From contig NZ_JARGNU010000018.1 in NCBI RefSeq assembly GCF_029212375.1, forward strand, positions 1 through 63,171: a DNA stretch of 63,171 bases, written 5' to 3'. The position numbers were made by a program, and so were the translations under genes. Position 1 is the first letter of the stretch. Each line of letters opens with the position of its first letter. Of this stretch, positions 1 to 9,555 are shown piece after piece. The DNA comes from Zhongshania sp. (lineage in GTDB: Bacteria > Pseudomonadota > Gammaproteobacteria > Pseudomonadales > Spongiibacteraceae). Under the pieces are notes generated by a model. That model saw only the letters and a list, made by a program, of their open reading frames with translations, did not search any database and was not told the origin of the DNA.

Positions 1-125
1 AGCTACTGCCGCATAATTGGCGGCCGTAGGCAACGTGGGTTTGCCGGACGCTTACGAAATCCTGAGTTTAGAGTGGGCAGCTTGCCTTTAAAATTCCATT
101 GTCTCAGTTATTTGCGTGTTGGGTT

Positions 126-2429
126 TTAGGGCTGCTGCCAGCTTGGCTCCCATGTTTTAGAAAATGCGGGGCTTGCCCAGCCGACGGGGAAATTGGCCGG
201 CGTCATTTGCTCGCCGCCGGTAATAACATCGCCTTTTTCGTCTTGATACTTTAGCCATGTTACCGTGCGCTGCCACGCCAACGGACGTTTAGACCAATCA
301 CAAACGCCAGTCGCAAAGGTTTGCTCCAATACTAGCCAGTCGGCCTCTTGCCACAGGGTATTGCCCAGTCCGTAATTGTCGGTGCGGCTAAAGGGCTTCA
401 ATTGGCATTGTATTTGATCGCCATACTTATCGGCCCCTGCTTGGGTGCGAGGTGTGCCAAATACCGTCATCAATTCTTCTGGGCACATTTGGCCGGGTAC
501 GCCGCTGCACTGGTCCTGCACGCTTGCAGGTTTATTCACAATGATTTTTTGTGCTAGTGGCGTAACACTGGTATCCGCCTCAATGGCATCTAACCACGAG
601 GCCATGGCTACCAAAGATTGATTCATGTAATTAAGGTCGCCGACCAAGGCGGTGAGGCCACCCCAGTGAACAAAGTTGTCGCGGTGACCAAATTCACGTT
701 CAAGGCGCCAGCGCACCCAATAGCCGTGCACCGCGTCGTGCGCCGCGCCGGGATCTGGGCCAGTCATATTGATAATCGGCACGGTATCCATATTCACTAC
801 GGTATTCAAAATGCCGGTCCGGTAGGCATTGGGCAGCGCTGGGTAATCTGCCTTCATACGGCCTGCTGTCACATTCAAGCTCGGGTCTAAGCCGCCGATA
901 TTTGTGTTCAAGGCTAAAAATTGTGCAGGACTTATAGTGCCCTGTTGCAGAGGGACTAAGCCGTACTGTACGCCTTCGTTACCCAATGGGAAGCCGGCAA
1001 AACCATAGCCAAGATCTTTTTCAATTTGTGACCAGCGGTCGCTCAGCGGATCGGCAGCAGGGACGCGCTCGCGCTCACCAACCATATTTTCCATAAAGCT
1101 AATTACATCGCAGCGCACGCCGCCGGGATTGGTGTCTTGATCAAAGCGCTCTTCAGCGCTCACGCCGCCGCAGGCAGATGCGGGGTCTACTGCCTCGCCA
1201 AACAGCGCGGTGTCAGCCACCGTGGCATTAACAATACCGTTCACGTGACCGTAAATTTCGTTTTGTTGGGGTATAGCATAGACAGTGCCATCGCGAGAGG
1301 TTGGCGCCACAGGATTATCGGCGGTAATACCAAAGTAGCGCAGCAGCATATGGTAGTCGGCAAACTGGGTCGCGGTGCTCATTACATCAGGGTAAGTACA
1401 GGTGGTTAACAAGCCCTGATACAAGCCAGGGTATGCATTGGCAATCATGTTTTGGGTAATTGCGCCGCCAGAGCAACCTGTGCCTACGGTGTAACGCAAC
1501 TCGCCATACTGTTCAATAAAATGCTCTTTGGCCATCATTAGCGATTCTGCTTGATAGCTCAAATTGCAATTGTGCCCTAAGTTTAACTGCGCGGTAGAGA
1601 GTACCGACCAGCCCATGCTCAGGGCGGTAATATACGATTGTTCGATGAGCGGGTTGCCTGGAATCGTGCCGGCGTAGTCATCAGTGGGCGGCGAATCGGT
1701 GTCGTGGTCGCCTCGGCAATTGCCACCGTGGGTAACTAATAAGCGACGATTCCACTGGGATTGTGGCTGTATTGCGGTCCAGTCTTCACCAGTTTTGTGC
1801 AAAGTAAAAATACTGTACTGATCGCGCGCCTGATAGCCATTTTCCTGACGCACAATAAATGGCAGCGTCTCACCCGTATCAGTCGTGGTGGTGGCGACAT
1901 CGGCGGCTGGATTTTCGGGGTCATATGGCTGTAAGCCGCTTAGCGTCGGGTTGGTCGACTTGTATAGCCAGAGATATTCCACTTGTTGGTTGCAATCCTC
2001 GTCGTCAGCGCCATCTTGACACTTCCAAGGCTGAATATGCGGCCCAGTAAAAACAGGGCCACCCGAGGGGTGGTTGATTACGGTAATGCTATTGCCGATA
2101 TTTGCGCTGATAGTGTTTTCGCCGAGGCTTAAGCCTTCCACCAGGCCTAGTAAGCGCAGTGGGTTGCTTGTGGTGGCTTGTAGCGTGCTGCTTACATCAA
2201 CATTATTGAGGCGAAGGGTCAGATCTTCGGCGGCTTGAGCGTCCTTTAGTAGGACCTCAATTAATACATCGCCTGCCGATACGAGGTCGGGGCGGTTTGA
2301 GAGCACCTGCACGATCGCTCGATCGCTGGCCGGCCCCGTATGAGGAGGCTGAGCGCGGCTATTGCTTGAGCTGCCGCCGCAGGCGGCTAGCATTAGGGTG
2401 GCCGCAATGGCGAGAATTTTTGTATTCAC
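126..2429 (-). CDS. DUF6351-type secreted lipoprotein, putative serine esterase
   Basis: The 767-residue product starts at a GTG with a GAGGAG Shine-Dalgarno about 8 nt upstream. Its N-terminus is a lipoprotein signal peptide with lipobox LAAC and lipidated Cys17, so it should be an envelope lipoprotein. The body resembles the DUF6351 family as I remember it (the HPSGGPVFTGPHIQPWKC segment is typical). A nucleophile-elbow-like GTGCSGG near residue 320 and a VTHGGNCRGD segment near residue 231 suggest an alpha/beta-hydrolase serine esterase. Several Cys residues could form disulfides. The substrate is unknown; polyester oligomers or aromatic esters are possible but not shown. It stands alone, divergent from the XRE regulator at 2762. 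Confidence 0.75.
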   Translation of the reverse strand: MNTKILAIAATLMLAACGGSSSNSRAQPPHTGPASDRAIVQVLSNRPDLVSAGDVLIEVLLKDAQAAEDLTLRLNNVDVSSTLQATTSNPLRLLGLVEGLSLGENTISANIGNSITVINHPSGGPVFTGPHIQPWKCQDGADDEDCNQQVEYLWLYKSTNPTLSGLQPYDPENPAADVATTTTDTGETLPFIVRQENGYQARDQYSIFTLHKTGEDWTAIQPQSQWNRRLLVTHGGNCRGDHDTDSPPTDDYAGTIPGNPLIEQSYITALSMGWSVLSTAQLNLGHNCNLSYQAESLMMAKEHFIEQYGELRYTVGTGCSGGAITQNMIANAYPGLYQGLLTTCTYPDVMSTATQFADYHMLLRYFGITADNPVAPTSRDGTVYAIPQQNEIYGHVNGIVNATVADTALFGEAVDPASACGGVSAEERFDQDTNPGGVRCDVISFMENMVGERERVPAADPLSDRWSQIEKDLGYGFAGFPLGNEGVQYGLVPLQQGTISPAQFLALNTNIGGLDPSLNVTAGRMKADYPALPNAYRTGILNTVVNMDTVPIINMTGPDPGAAHDAVHGYWVRWRLEREFGHRDNFVHWGGLTALVGDLNYMNQSLVAMASWLDAIEADTSVTPLAQKIIVNKPASVQDQCSGVPGQMCPEELMTVFGTPRTQAGADKYGDQIQCQLKPFSRTDNYGLGNTLWQEADWLVLEQTFATGVCDWSKRPLAWQRTVTWLKYQDEKGDVITGGEQMTPANFPVGWASPAFSKTWEPSWQQP

Positions 2430-2761
2430 GGTAATACTCCTCTGAGCGCTAGCTAATCGCGGTTTTTATGCGCACCACAACTATGGCACTTTGATTAGTT
2501 TTTGTGTAGTTATAAATGTTTACACCTAAAACAAGTGTAGCTTGCTATTAACAGAGCGGCTGTGGTTAATGGCTGAAAGTGCATAACAAGTGATTTTGGT
2601 GTGGGGTTGGCAAGGCCTAAAAAGCCGTTGTTATAACGAGTCTGGTGAGCTGACTCTGGGGCTCAAAATTGCGCTAACCTTTTAGGTAGTATTTATTTTG
2701 AGTACGGTGCAATTTGATTCATTCTTTCAGATACTTGGTACAGTCAGTTCAAAAATATAAT
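2430..2761. other. Divergent intergenic region, no gene found
   Basis: This 332-base stretch separates the lipoprotein gene from the XRE-family regulator and must hold promoters for both. I see AT-rich sequence near 2690-2705 that could serve the regulator, but no convincing pair of -35/-10 elements, no terminator and no small ORF with a ribosome binding site. Confidence 0.5.
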
Positions 2762-3616
2762 ATGGAAAGGGTCTTGGCTAAGTACATAGGGAATGCTTTG
2801 TTTGGTGCAACGTTACGACAATGTCGAAAGCAGCGAAATTTTTCGCAGCAATTTGTTGCCTCAGCGGCGGGCATTTCAAGTCGTCACCTCAGTTTTGTCG
2901 AGTGCAACAAGACGGGTGTTAGCCGTAAAACTTTAGCGCGCATTTTTACCGTATTAGAATTGCCCCCGAGCCAAGAAGAGATGTTATTGCAATTGGCGGG
3001 CTTTGCTTCGCGGCAGTCAGCGTATAATGAAATAAATTTAAATGAAGCATTACCTCGGCCTATACAGCAAGTTTTAGATGTATACAGCCCGTATCCCGCA
3101 TATTTACTTGATCGGCAACTCAATATTGTGTCGATGAATACAGTGTCTAAGTTGTATTTGGAGTATTTTGAAATTAATTTAAAATACTTTAAAGGCAAAC
3201 CTAATTTATTGTTGTCGGTCGTTGACCAAAGTAGTCTCAAGCCTTATTTTTTTAATTGGCACGAAGTGGTTAAGAGCATGATTTGGCGCTTGCGCAATCA
3301 TGCTCGGCGGGCTCCAGAGGTCGAAGTATTTGAACATTTGGAACGCGAAGCTACAGCCAGTGAGGATGTGCGTGAGGCCTTGCGTCTTGAACCCAATGAA
3401 CGGGCGCTACATGGCATTAATAATATTTTAATTGGTGGTGCCGCAAGAAGTGTGGAGTTTACTCATATCACCAGCAGCTTTCACGGGCCGATTAGTAATG
3501 GCCATTCCCCACGGTTTTTTGTTGAATCCTTTATACCCTCTAACGAAAAATCCGCGCTGCTTTTTGAGCAGTGTATTGCGGATCTTCCGACGCGTACATC
3601 GAATAAGAAGTTTTGA
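2762..3616 (+). CDS. XRE-family regulator with MmyB-like ligand-binding domain
   Basis: The 284-residue protein has an N-terminal Cro/C1-type helix-turn-helix (about residues 14-70; GATLRQCRKQRNFSQQFVA then SRHLSFVE). A C-terminal MmyB-like domain follows (PYPAYLLDRQLNIVSMN onward), the fold that binds small hydrophobic ligands such as fatty acids in this family. ATG 2762 is preferred over an in-frame TTG at 2714, but neither has a clear Shine-Dalgarno. It is divergent from the esterase, a common arrangement for a local regulator, so it may control that gene (inference). It ends 18 nt from the convergent aceK stop. Confidence 0.75.
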   Translation: MERVLAKYIGNALFGATLRQCRKQRNFSQQFVASAAGISSRHLSFVECNKTGVSRKTLARIFTVLELPPSQEEMLLQLAGFASRQSAYNEINLNEALPRPIQQVLDVYSPYPAYLLDRQLNIVSMNTVSKLYLEYFEINLKYFKGKPNLLLSVVDQSSLKPYFFNWHEVVKSMIWRLRNHARRAPEVEVFEHLEREATASEDVREALRLEPNERALHGINNILIGGAARSVEFTHITSSFHGPISNGHSPRFFVESFIPSNEKSALLFEQCIADLPTRTSNKKF

Positions 3617-3634
3617 TTGAGCGGCTGGGTGTGA

Positions 3635-5368
3635 TTACAGCATTGCGCGCTGCTGAAACCGCTGCTTTTTCCGATAGGGGAATACATCGGCAACATAGCC
3701 GTTGCGAATTGTTTCCTGCAGGCCCTGCCAGTAGGCTGGGTCGTAGAGGTCACTGTGCAGCGAATCAAACACCTTCTTGGCGCGCTGGTTGCCAGAGAAG
3801 AATAGGCGAAACTCCTCAGGAAAAACATCTTCCGGATTAACCTCATACCAAGGCTGAGTCGCCATGGCTTGCTCATCATTTTTGGGCTCGGGCAGTTTTC
3901 TAAAATTACAGTCGGTGAGTGGGCATATTTCATCGTAGTCGTAAAACACCACGCGGCCGTGACGGGTTACCCCAAAGTTTTTCAGTAGCATATCGCCGGG
4001 GAAAATATTACCAGCGGCTAATTGTTTAATGGCATTGCCGTATTCGCCCATCACGCTTTCAAGCTGCTGTTCGTCGCAGTCTTTGAGATAGAGGTTGAGG
4101 GGCACCATTTTACGTTCTACATAGACGTGCTTGAGCAGCAATGCGTTGCCACTTACGCTGACTTTTGATGGCGCTTCTTTTTCTAGCTCGGCAATGAGTT
4201 CGTCGGAAAAGCGGCGGCGGTCAAAGGCGAGGTTATTAAACTCTTGGGTGTCGGCCATGCGTCCGCCGCGGTCCCAGCGCTTTACCAAGCTATAGCATTT
4301 GCGCACATGTTCTTGGCTCATGTCTTTGGGTGGCGTGAAGCGATCCTTAATAACCTTATATACATAGCCAAAGTCGGGGCGGGTAAATACCAGCATGACC
4401 ATACCCTTTATACCGGGGGCAATGATATAGGGCGACTCGCTATTGGCGGTCTCGTTGACGGCAAAACGGAAAAACTCGGTTTTGCCGTGCTTGGGCATGC
4501 CGATGGCAATATAGAGTTCAAAGATTTCTTTGTGGGGCATTAGGCGGTGTAAGAAAGCGATGTACTCAGATGGAATGGACGTGTCCACCATAAAGTAGCT
4601 GCGACTAAAGCTGAACAATATTGAGATGTCGTCGGGGTCGGATAGCACCGTGTCGACAAAAATCGAGTTGTTTTCGCTGTGCAATATCGGCAGTACAAAG
4701 GGCATGCTGAAATCGCCGCTCACAATGCGGCCGACTAAATAGGCCGCCTTATTGCGAAAAAACAATGACTCGAGGGTTTCAACGTAAATCTCTTTACTGC
4801 GATCGCGGATTTTGGGAATCAATTCGGCGTTTACCACGTTCATGATAAATCCAATATCGCGGTCGAGGTTTTCCCAAGGGATATTGAATTCGCAGTCATT
4901 TAACAGTGAGCGGGCGATGTCGGCGGCGTTGTCGCCGTCAAAACGGTAGCGACGAAGTATGGACTCGGTGGAGGCGGGGGTGCAGTGCTCTACTGAGCTG
5001 AGCGCAAACGTATGCACATCGCGAATTTTTTCATGTTTAAAGACATAGCAGTATATGGAGTTGAAGAATGACTGGGCTATTTCGTAGTTGTCGTGATTCT
5101 GGATTAGCTCAGCGTACTCTTGTTTGGCAATCTCCCAGTTATCGCGGTCTTCGACACTACCGCCGGTAATTGTGTAGGCGGCTTCGGCGACAATCGACCG
5201 TTTTTGTTTCCACAAATCTAGGCGATCGCGCATGGCTTTTTGGGCGCCGTGCCAGTCTGCCGCCTCGAAGCGCGCTTGGGCGCCAAGGGTGATGTTTTTG
5301 TATTCGGCAAAAAAGGCGTCAAAGCCATTGAGTATGGCCATTGCGAGGCGGCGGGTTACTGCGGTCAT
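3635..5368 (-). CDS. aceK: Isocitrate dehydrogenase kinase/phosphatase
   Basis: AceK reversibly phosphorylates isocitrate dehydrogenase and so directs isocitrate into the glyoxylate shunt on acetate. The 577-residue length matches the family, and the sequence reads as AceK throughout, with the kinase segment GNALLLKHVYVERKMVPLNLYL, the catalytic-loop-like FPGDMLLKNFGV and the metal-binding VFYDYDEICPLTDCNFRK. ATG 5368 has an AGGAA Shine-Dalgarno. Unlike the E. coli aceBAK order, it is separated from aceA (7957-9555) by three unrelated genes, though all lie on the same strand. No terminator is visible between it and the convergent regulator. Confidence 0.97.
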   Translation of the reverse strand: MTAVTRRLAMAILNGFDAFFAEYKNITLGAQARFEAADWHGAQKAMRDRLDLWKQKRSIVAEAAYTITGGSVEDRDNWEIAKQEYAELIQNHDNYEIAQSFFNSIYCYVFKHEKIRDVHTFALSSVEHCTPASTESILRRYRFDGDNAADIARSLLNDCEFNIPWENLDRDIGFIMNVVNAELIPKIRDRSKEIYVETLESLFFRNKAAYLVGRIVSGDFSMPFVLPILHSENNSIFVDTVLSDPDDISILFSFSRSYFMVDTSIPSEYIAFLHRLMPHKEIFELYIAIGMPKHGKTEFFRFAVNETANSESPYIIAPGIKGMVMLVFTRPDFGYVYKVIKDRFTPPKDMSQEHVRKCYSLVKRWDRGGRMADTQEFNNLAFDRRRFSDELIAELEKEAPSKVSVSGNALLLKHVYVERKMVPLNLYLKDCDEQQLESVMGEYGNAIKQLAAGNIFPGDMLLKNFGVTRHGRVVFYDYDEICPLTDCNFRKLPEPKNDEQAMATQPWYEVNPEDVFPEEFRLFFSGNQRAKKVFDSLHSDLYDPAYWQGLQETIRNGYVADVFPYRKKQRFQQRAML

Positions 5369-5504
5369 TTGTGGTTCCTAGGTGTGTTGCTGGTTGCTTG
5401 GTATGGCGAGGAGACGCTTGCCGAGAGACGGTAGATGCAAATGCTGCCAGATTTTCGCGAGGTCTTTGCGTTTCCTGTCTCCCAGTAAGCCTCTCCCGCT
5501 TCCA

Positions 5505-6539
5505 CTAAAGGAAACAATCCGCCATGACTTCCATTGCGTCGGGCTGCTGACAGTTTAACAGCATGGTATTAATTTCGCCTCGGCTAGATGCGGCATTCCA
5601 GTCTTTGGCGCGTTCGCGTATTCGCGCTTCGGGGCCAACAAGGGCAACTTCGTCAACAAGGGCGTCGGGCACGGCCGCGCGTGCTTCGTCCTTTTTGCCA
5701 GCTAAGTAAAGGTCTTGAATTTTTTCGGCGTCGTCGCCATAGCCCATTCGGCTTGCGTAATCGGTATAAAAGTTTTTGCCTTTGGCGCCCATGCCGCCGA
5801 TATACAGCGCTAGGAAGTCTTTGATAAAGGCGCGGCAGCCGTCGAGGTTGTCGTCCATAATGACGCCAACAAAGGGTGCGACGTCGAAGTCAGCTTTGCT
5901 GCGGCCACTTTTTTGCAGGCCTTTTTCAATGCTGGGTTCCAAAACCGAGTATTTTTCTGGGCTCATCCACACTGGAAACACGCCGTCGGCCACTTCGGCG
6001 GAAGCGCTCACCCCGGCGGGTGTGATCGATGCAGTGTAAATAGGAATGTTAGGGTCGCCGTGCAGTATCGATTTTAGTGGCTTGCCTAGTCCGGTAGCGC
6101 CAGGGCCTTTATAGGGCATTTGGTACATGCCGCCGTCGAATTCTACTGGGCCTTTGCGTTCGAAAATCTGTTTCATGATTTGAATGTATTCGCGGGTGCG
6201 AGTGACGGGTTTACCGTAGGGCACCCCATGCCAGCCTTCTACCACTTGCGGGCCGGATGCGCCGAGACCGACGATGAAGCGACCGCCAGAGAGTTGGTCT
6301 AAGCTCATGGCGGTCATTGCCGCCATGGCCGGTGTGCGCGCCGGCATTTGCATAATGGCGGTACCGACTTTGATTTTGTTGGTAAGGGCTAAAATCCACG
6401 CGGCAGGGGTAACGGCGTCGGAGCCATAGGCTTCTGCTGTCCACACCGAATCAAAGCCGAGTAACTCCGCTTGCCTAACGGCGTCCATCGGCAGCGCGAG
6501 CTTTGCCCCAGAGTAGCCCAGTAATAATCCAAGTTTCAT
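5505..6539 (-). CDS. LLM-class flavin-dependent oxidoreductase (F420/FMN type)
   Basis: The 344-residue protein belongs to the bacterial luciferase-like monooxygenase superfamily. The N-terminal MKLGLLLGYSGAK strand, LGFDSVWTAEAYGSDA, and GTAIMQMPARTPAMAAMTAMSLDQLSGGRFIVGLGASGPQVVEGWHG split over the next strands are the usual cofactor-site segments. Such proteins use reduced flavin or F420; the substrate cannot be told. Start ATG 6539 follows an AAGGAA Shine-Dalgarno. It lies 60 bp downstream of rraA and 136 bp upstream of aceK on the same strand and may be cotranscribed with them. Confidence 0.85.
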   Translation of the reverse strand: MKLGLLLGYSGAKLALPMDAVRQAELLGFDSVWTAEAYGSDAVTPAAWILALTNKIKVGTAIMQMPARTPAMAAMTAMSLDQLSGGRFIVGLGASGPQVVEGWHGVPYGKPVTRTREYIQIMKQIFERKGPVEFDGGMYQMPYKGPGATGLGKPLKSILHGDPNIPIYTASITPAGVSASAEVADGVFPVWMSPEKYSVLEPSIEKGLQKSGRSKADFDVAPFVGVIMDDNLDGCRAFIKDFLALYIGGMGAKGKNFYTDYASRMGYGDDAEKIQDLYLAGKKDEARAAVPDALVDEVALVGPEARIRERAKDWNAASSRGEINTMLLNCQQPDAMEVMADCFL

Positions 6540-6599
6540 TGTCTGTTCCTTATTATTGGTTTTCGACAGTGCTAAGTCTTATTAGACCCTAGTAGATTA

Positions 6600-7088
6600 T
6601 TAGCTATTTGTCAGGGGCTGGGCGGCCACAATAACGCCGCTTAGGTCGGCGTAGAGGTGCTCTCCTGGGCTGAGCGTGGTGCCGCCAAATTCGAGTGCAA
6701 TATTGCAGCGGCCGTCACCAAGCTTTTCTGTTTTGCGGGGTACGCTACCCAAGGCCATGATACCGATGGGCATATTGGCGAGCTCTTCAACGTCGCGCAG
6801 ATAGCCGTAAATTACGATGCCGCGCCAGCCGTTGTCGGCGGCCGCGCGGGCGAGGTTGTCGCCCAGCAGTGAGCGCCGTGGGGAGGCGCCGCCATCAACC
6901 ACTAGCACGCGATCTTTACCGGGTTCTTTAACCATCTCGGCGACTTTGGAGTTGTCTTCAAAGCATTTAATGGTCGCGATCTCGCCCCAGAAATGCTGCT
7001 TACCACCGTAGTGGCGGAAATTGCCTTCGAGTACGCGAACTTTGTCGCCATGTTCGTCGCAGAGGTCGGGGGTGGATATTGTAATCAT
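6600..7088 (-). CDS. rraA: RraA-family protein (regulator of RNase E activity A)
   Basis: RraA binds RNase E and the DEAD helicase RhlB and inhibits mRNA decay; some family members are instead aldolases. The 162-residue length, ISTPDLCDEHGDKVRVLEG start, FEDNSKVAEMV and RVLVVDGGASPRRSLLGDNLA segments match RraA closely. ATG 7088 is chosen because AGGAG precedes it by 6-7 nt and it matches the family N-terminus; the longer open frame to 7178 has no such support. Its placement next to the glyoxylate genes is not functionally explained. Confidence 0.9.
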   Translation of the reverse strand: MITISTPDLCDEHGDKVRVLEGNFRHYGGKQHFWGEIATIKCFEDNSKVAEMVKEPGKDRVLVVDGGASPRRSLLGDNLARAAADNGWRGIVIYGYLRDVEELANMPIGIMALGSVPRKTEKLGDGRCNIALEFGGTTLSPGEHLYADLSGVIVAAQPLTNS

Positions 7089-7188
7089 AGTAACTCCTAC
7101 TGTGCCTGATGGTGGGCGAACAATGGAAAAAGGGGAAACTGCTAAGCCTTTTTGCCTCTCGCGTCTAGCATTGGTCAAACGGGTTCAT

Positions 7189-7752
7189 TTATCCAGTAAT
7201 GATGTCTAGGTATGAAACATTAATATCGGTATTAAGATATGCCATACCTAATACATTTAAGTAGGCTAAGCGGTCGGCTGTCATTAGGTCTATATTGGGT
7301 ATGTCAAAACCACTTTCTTGATAAATATGGGCGAGATAAGCCATATAATCTTCACCTTCTTTTAGCAGCAGTAAGCTCGCGGCTCCAACATCAGGCTTTA
7401 CTTTAGCGTTTAGTTCTTCTGGCAGGTTTACGGCAAACACGACGGCGTGCTCGTCACCTTCAACGCGCACGCTGCGGTTTCGCACGGCTTGCAGGGCCCA
7501 GTAAAAAGCCAGCTCTTTGCTTTGGGTTAAAAATACCGGCTCTATCGATTCAGTGTAGCTATTGCCGATCGTGGCCATGGTCTTTTTTGCAGCGCGCTTA
7601 AGTACTTGGTCGCCAGAGCGTTTCAGGCCCTGTGCTTTGATTGAATCGACTAGCGCCGATGAGGTGCCGTGATACCAGACATTGCTTGAGGCAAAGCCAT
7701 GTTCATTTAACAACGCTTTAGCGTCTTTAAGATAAGCAGGTGTATCAGCCAT
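7189..7752 (-). CDS. Uncharacterised protein with possible ADP-ribosyltransferase (PARP/Tpt1-like) fold
   Basis: I do not recognise this 187-residue protein as a named family. The segment VWYHGTSSALVDSIKAQGLKR, then VFLT and ELAFYWALQ about 50 residues later, resembles the His of an ART/Tpt1 active site (YHGT) and the following strand-turn-helix. In that fold these bind NAD+. A third catalytic Glu or Arg cannot be fixed by eye. There is no signal peptide or membrane segment. ATG 7752 is preferred (GAGTGA 8 nt upstream) over an in-frame GTG at 7764. It lies alone between aceA and rraA, with the aceA terminator upstream of it. Confidence 0.6.
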   Translation of the reverse strand: MADTPAYLKDAKALLNEHGFASSNVWYHGTSSALVDSIKAQGLKRSGDQVLKRAAKKTMATIGNSYTESIEPVFLTQSKELAFYWALQAVRNRSVRVEGDEHAVVFAVNLPEELNAKVKPDVGAASLLLLKEGEDYMAYLAHIYQESGFDIPNIDLMTADRLAYLNVLGMAYLNTDINVSYLDIITG

Positions 7753-7855
7753 ATTCGAAATCACTCAATTGTTTGAGGTGGTAAGCATTTGGAATTCTAG
7801 CGTAAAAAGCTATTCAATACTTTTGCTAGGATCGTTAGCGGTCACTCTATTTCAG

Positions 7856-7896
7856 TTGTAAAAAAGGCGACACCTTTTGCAAGGAGTCGCCTTTTG
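7856..7896 (-). terminator. Intrinsic terminator of aceA
   Basis: A perfect 10-bp stem is formed by 7862-7871 (AAAAGGCGAC) and 7886-7895, with a 14-nt loop. On the minus strand the stem runs into TTTTTT, as expected for Rho-independent termination. It lies about 60 bp past the aceA stop. Confidence 0.88.
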
Positions 7897-7956
7897 GTAC
7901 TGCGATAACGGTGCCCTAGTTATACAAGTGTATTCACCAGGGTAACCGCTTGCAGC

Positions 7957-9555
7957 TTAGTTGAACTGGTTAGAGGTGTTCTTCGCGCCACCTGCTTTCA
8001 GTGCAAGCTCGCCAGCGTAGTATTCTTTGTGATCGTCACCCATGTCTGAACCTGACATGTTCTGGTGCTTAACACAGGCAATACCCTGGCGGATTTCTTT
8101 ACGCTGTACGCCGGCAACATAACCCAGCATACCTTGCTCACCGAAGTACTCTTTTGCGAGGTTGTCAGTAGACAGCGCCGCAGTGTGGTAAGTCGGCAGA
8201 GTGATTAGGTGATGGAACACGTTCGCTTCACGGGCAGTATCTGCTTGGAAAGTTCTGATGCGATCATCAGCAACGGCAGCCAATTCAGTTTCGTCGTATT
8301 CGGCTGACATGAGGTTCGCACGATCGTAAGCAGATACGTCTTTACCTTCAGCAGTCCAAGTGTCAAAAGTTTGCTGACGGAAGTTCAGTGTCCAGTTGAA
8401 AGAAGGCGAGTTGTTGTAAACCAACTTCGCATCTGGGTGAACTTTACGAACTTCGTCCATCATGCCTTTGATTTCGTGAACAGTTGGAACCGCAGTTTCA
8501 ATCCACAGCAGGTCAGCGCCGGCGTTAATAGCTTCGATACAATCGAATACGCAACGCTCGTGGCCAGTGCCTTCGCGGAATTGGTACAGGCCAGAAGGTA
8601 AGCGCTTAGGACGAACCAGCTTGCCGTTACGGTTGAAGCAAACATCGCCTTCAGCCATGTCAGCTACGTCGATTTCTTCAACGTCTAGGAAAGAGTTGTA
8701 AACATCGCCCTGATCGCCTGGCTCTTTAACAACGGCGATTTCTTTAGTCAGGCCAGCGCCTTCAGAGTCAGTACGTGCAACGATAACGCCGTTGTCGACA
8801 CCCAGCTCCAAGAAAGCGTAACGCAATGCGCGCAGCTTATTGTGGAAGTCGGCGTGAGGTACGGTCACTTTGCCGTCTTGGTGGCCGCACTGCTTCTCGT
8901 CAGCAACCTGGTTTTCGATCTGCAGGCAGCAAGCGCCAGCTTCGATCATTTGCTTGGCCATCAGGTAAGTCGCTTCAGCGTTACCGAAACCAGCGTCGAT
9001 ATCAGCAACAATCGGCACTACATGAGTAACGTGGTTGTCGATTTGATCTTGAATTTTAGCTTCTTCAGCGGTGTTACCGGCTTCGCGAGCATCATCTAGT
9101 GCGCGGAATAGGCCGCCCAGCTCACGTGCATCAGCTTGACGTAGAAAGGTGTACAGCTCGCGTACTAAGTCGGCAACAACCGTTTTTTCATGCATTGATT
9201 GGTCAGGCAGAGGACCGAATGAAGAGCGCAGTGCAGCAACCATCCAGCCAGACAGGTACAAGTAGCGACGATCGGTTTTACCATTGAAGTGTTTCTTAAT
9301 AGAAATCATCTTCTGCTGGCCAATAAAGCCATGCCAGCAACCCAGCGACTGAGTGTATTTGGTCTTGTCTTTGTCGAAGGCAGCCATGTCTGCACGCATG
9401 ATGTCGGCAGTGTATTTGGCGATGTCTAAACCCGTTTTGAATTTGTTCTGGGCACGCATACGCGCTGCGGATTCTGGGTTAATCGCGTCCCAGCTGCTGC
9501 CGCCGGTTTCTTTGAGTGCGGCAACTGCCTGGATGTCTGCTTGTAGAGTTGACAT
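7957..9555 (-). CDS. aceA: Isocitrate lyase (long, Pseudomonas-type)
   Basis: AceA cleaves isocitrate to glyoxylate and succinate, the first step of the glyoxylate shunt in the cytoplasm. At 532 residues it is the long Pseudomonas-like form rather than the ~435-residue E. coli form. The catalytic loop reads EKQCGHQDGKV (Cys near residue 222), and SLGCWHGFIGQQKM, VPIVADIDAGFGNAEATYLM and LWIETAVPT are the usual substrate and metal segments. The start ATG 9555 is preceded by AGGGA. It is divergent from glcB across a 371-bp region and followed by a strong terminator. Confidence 0.97.
   Translation of the reverse strand: MSTLQADIQAVAALKETGGSSWDAINPESAARMRAQNKFKTGLDIAKYTADIMRADMAAFDKDKTKYTQSLGCWHGFIGQQKMISIKKHFNGKTDRRYLYLSGWMVAALRSSFGPLPDQSMHEKTVVADLVRELYTFLRQADARELGGLFRALDDAREAGNTAEEAKIQDQIDNHVTHVVPIVADIDAGFGNAEATYLMAKQMIEAGACCLQIENQVADEKQCGHQDGKVTVPHADFHNKLRALRYAFLELGVDNGVIVARTDSEGAGLTKEIAVVKEPGDQGDVYNSFLDVEEIDVADMAEGDVCFNRNGKLVRPKRLPSGLYQFREGTGHERCVFDCIEAINAGADLLWIETAVPTVHEIKGMMDEVRKVHPDAKLVYNNSPSFNWTLNFRQQTFDTWTAEGKDVSAYDRANLMSAEYDETELAAVADDRIRTFQADTAREANVFHHLITLPTYHTAALSTDNLAKEYFGEQGMLGYVAGVQRKEIRQGIACVKHQNMSGSDMGDDHKEYYAGELALKAGGAKNTSNQFN

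Noticed and set aside
1-125. A gene or RNA at the left edge
   Set aside because: Too short; no start, stop pattern, hairpin or motif that I can support.
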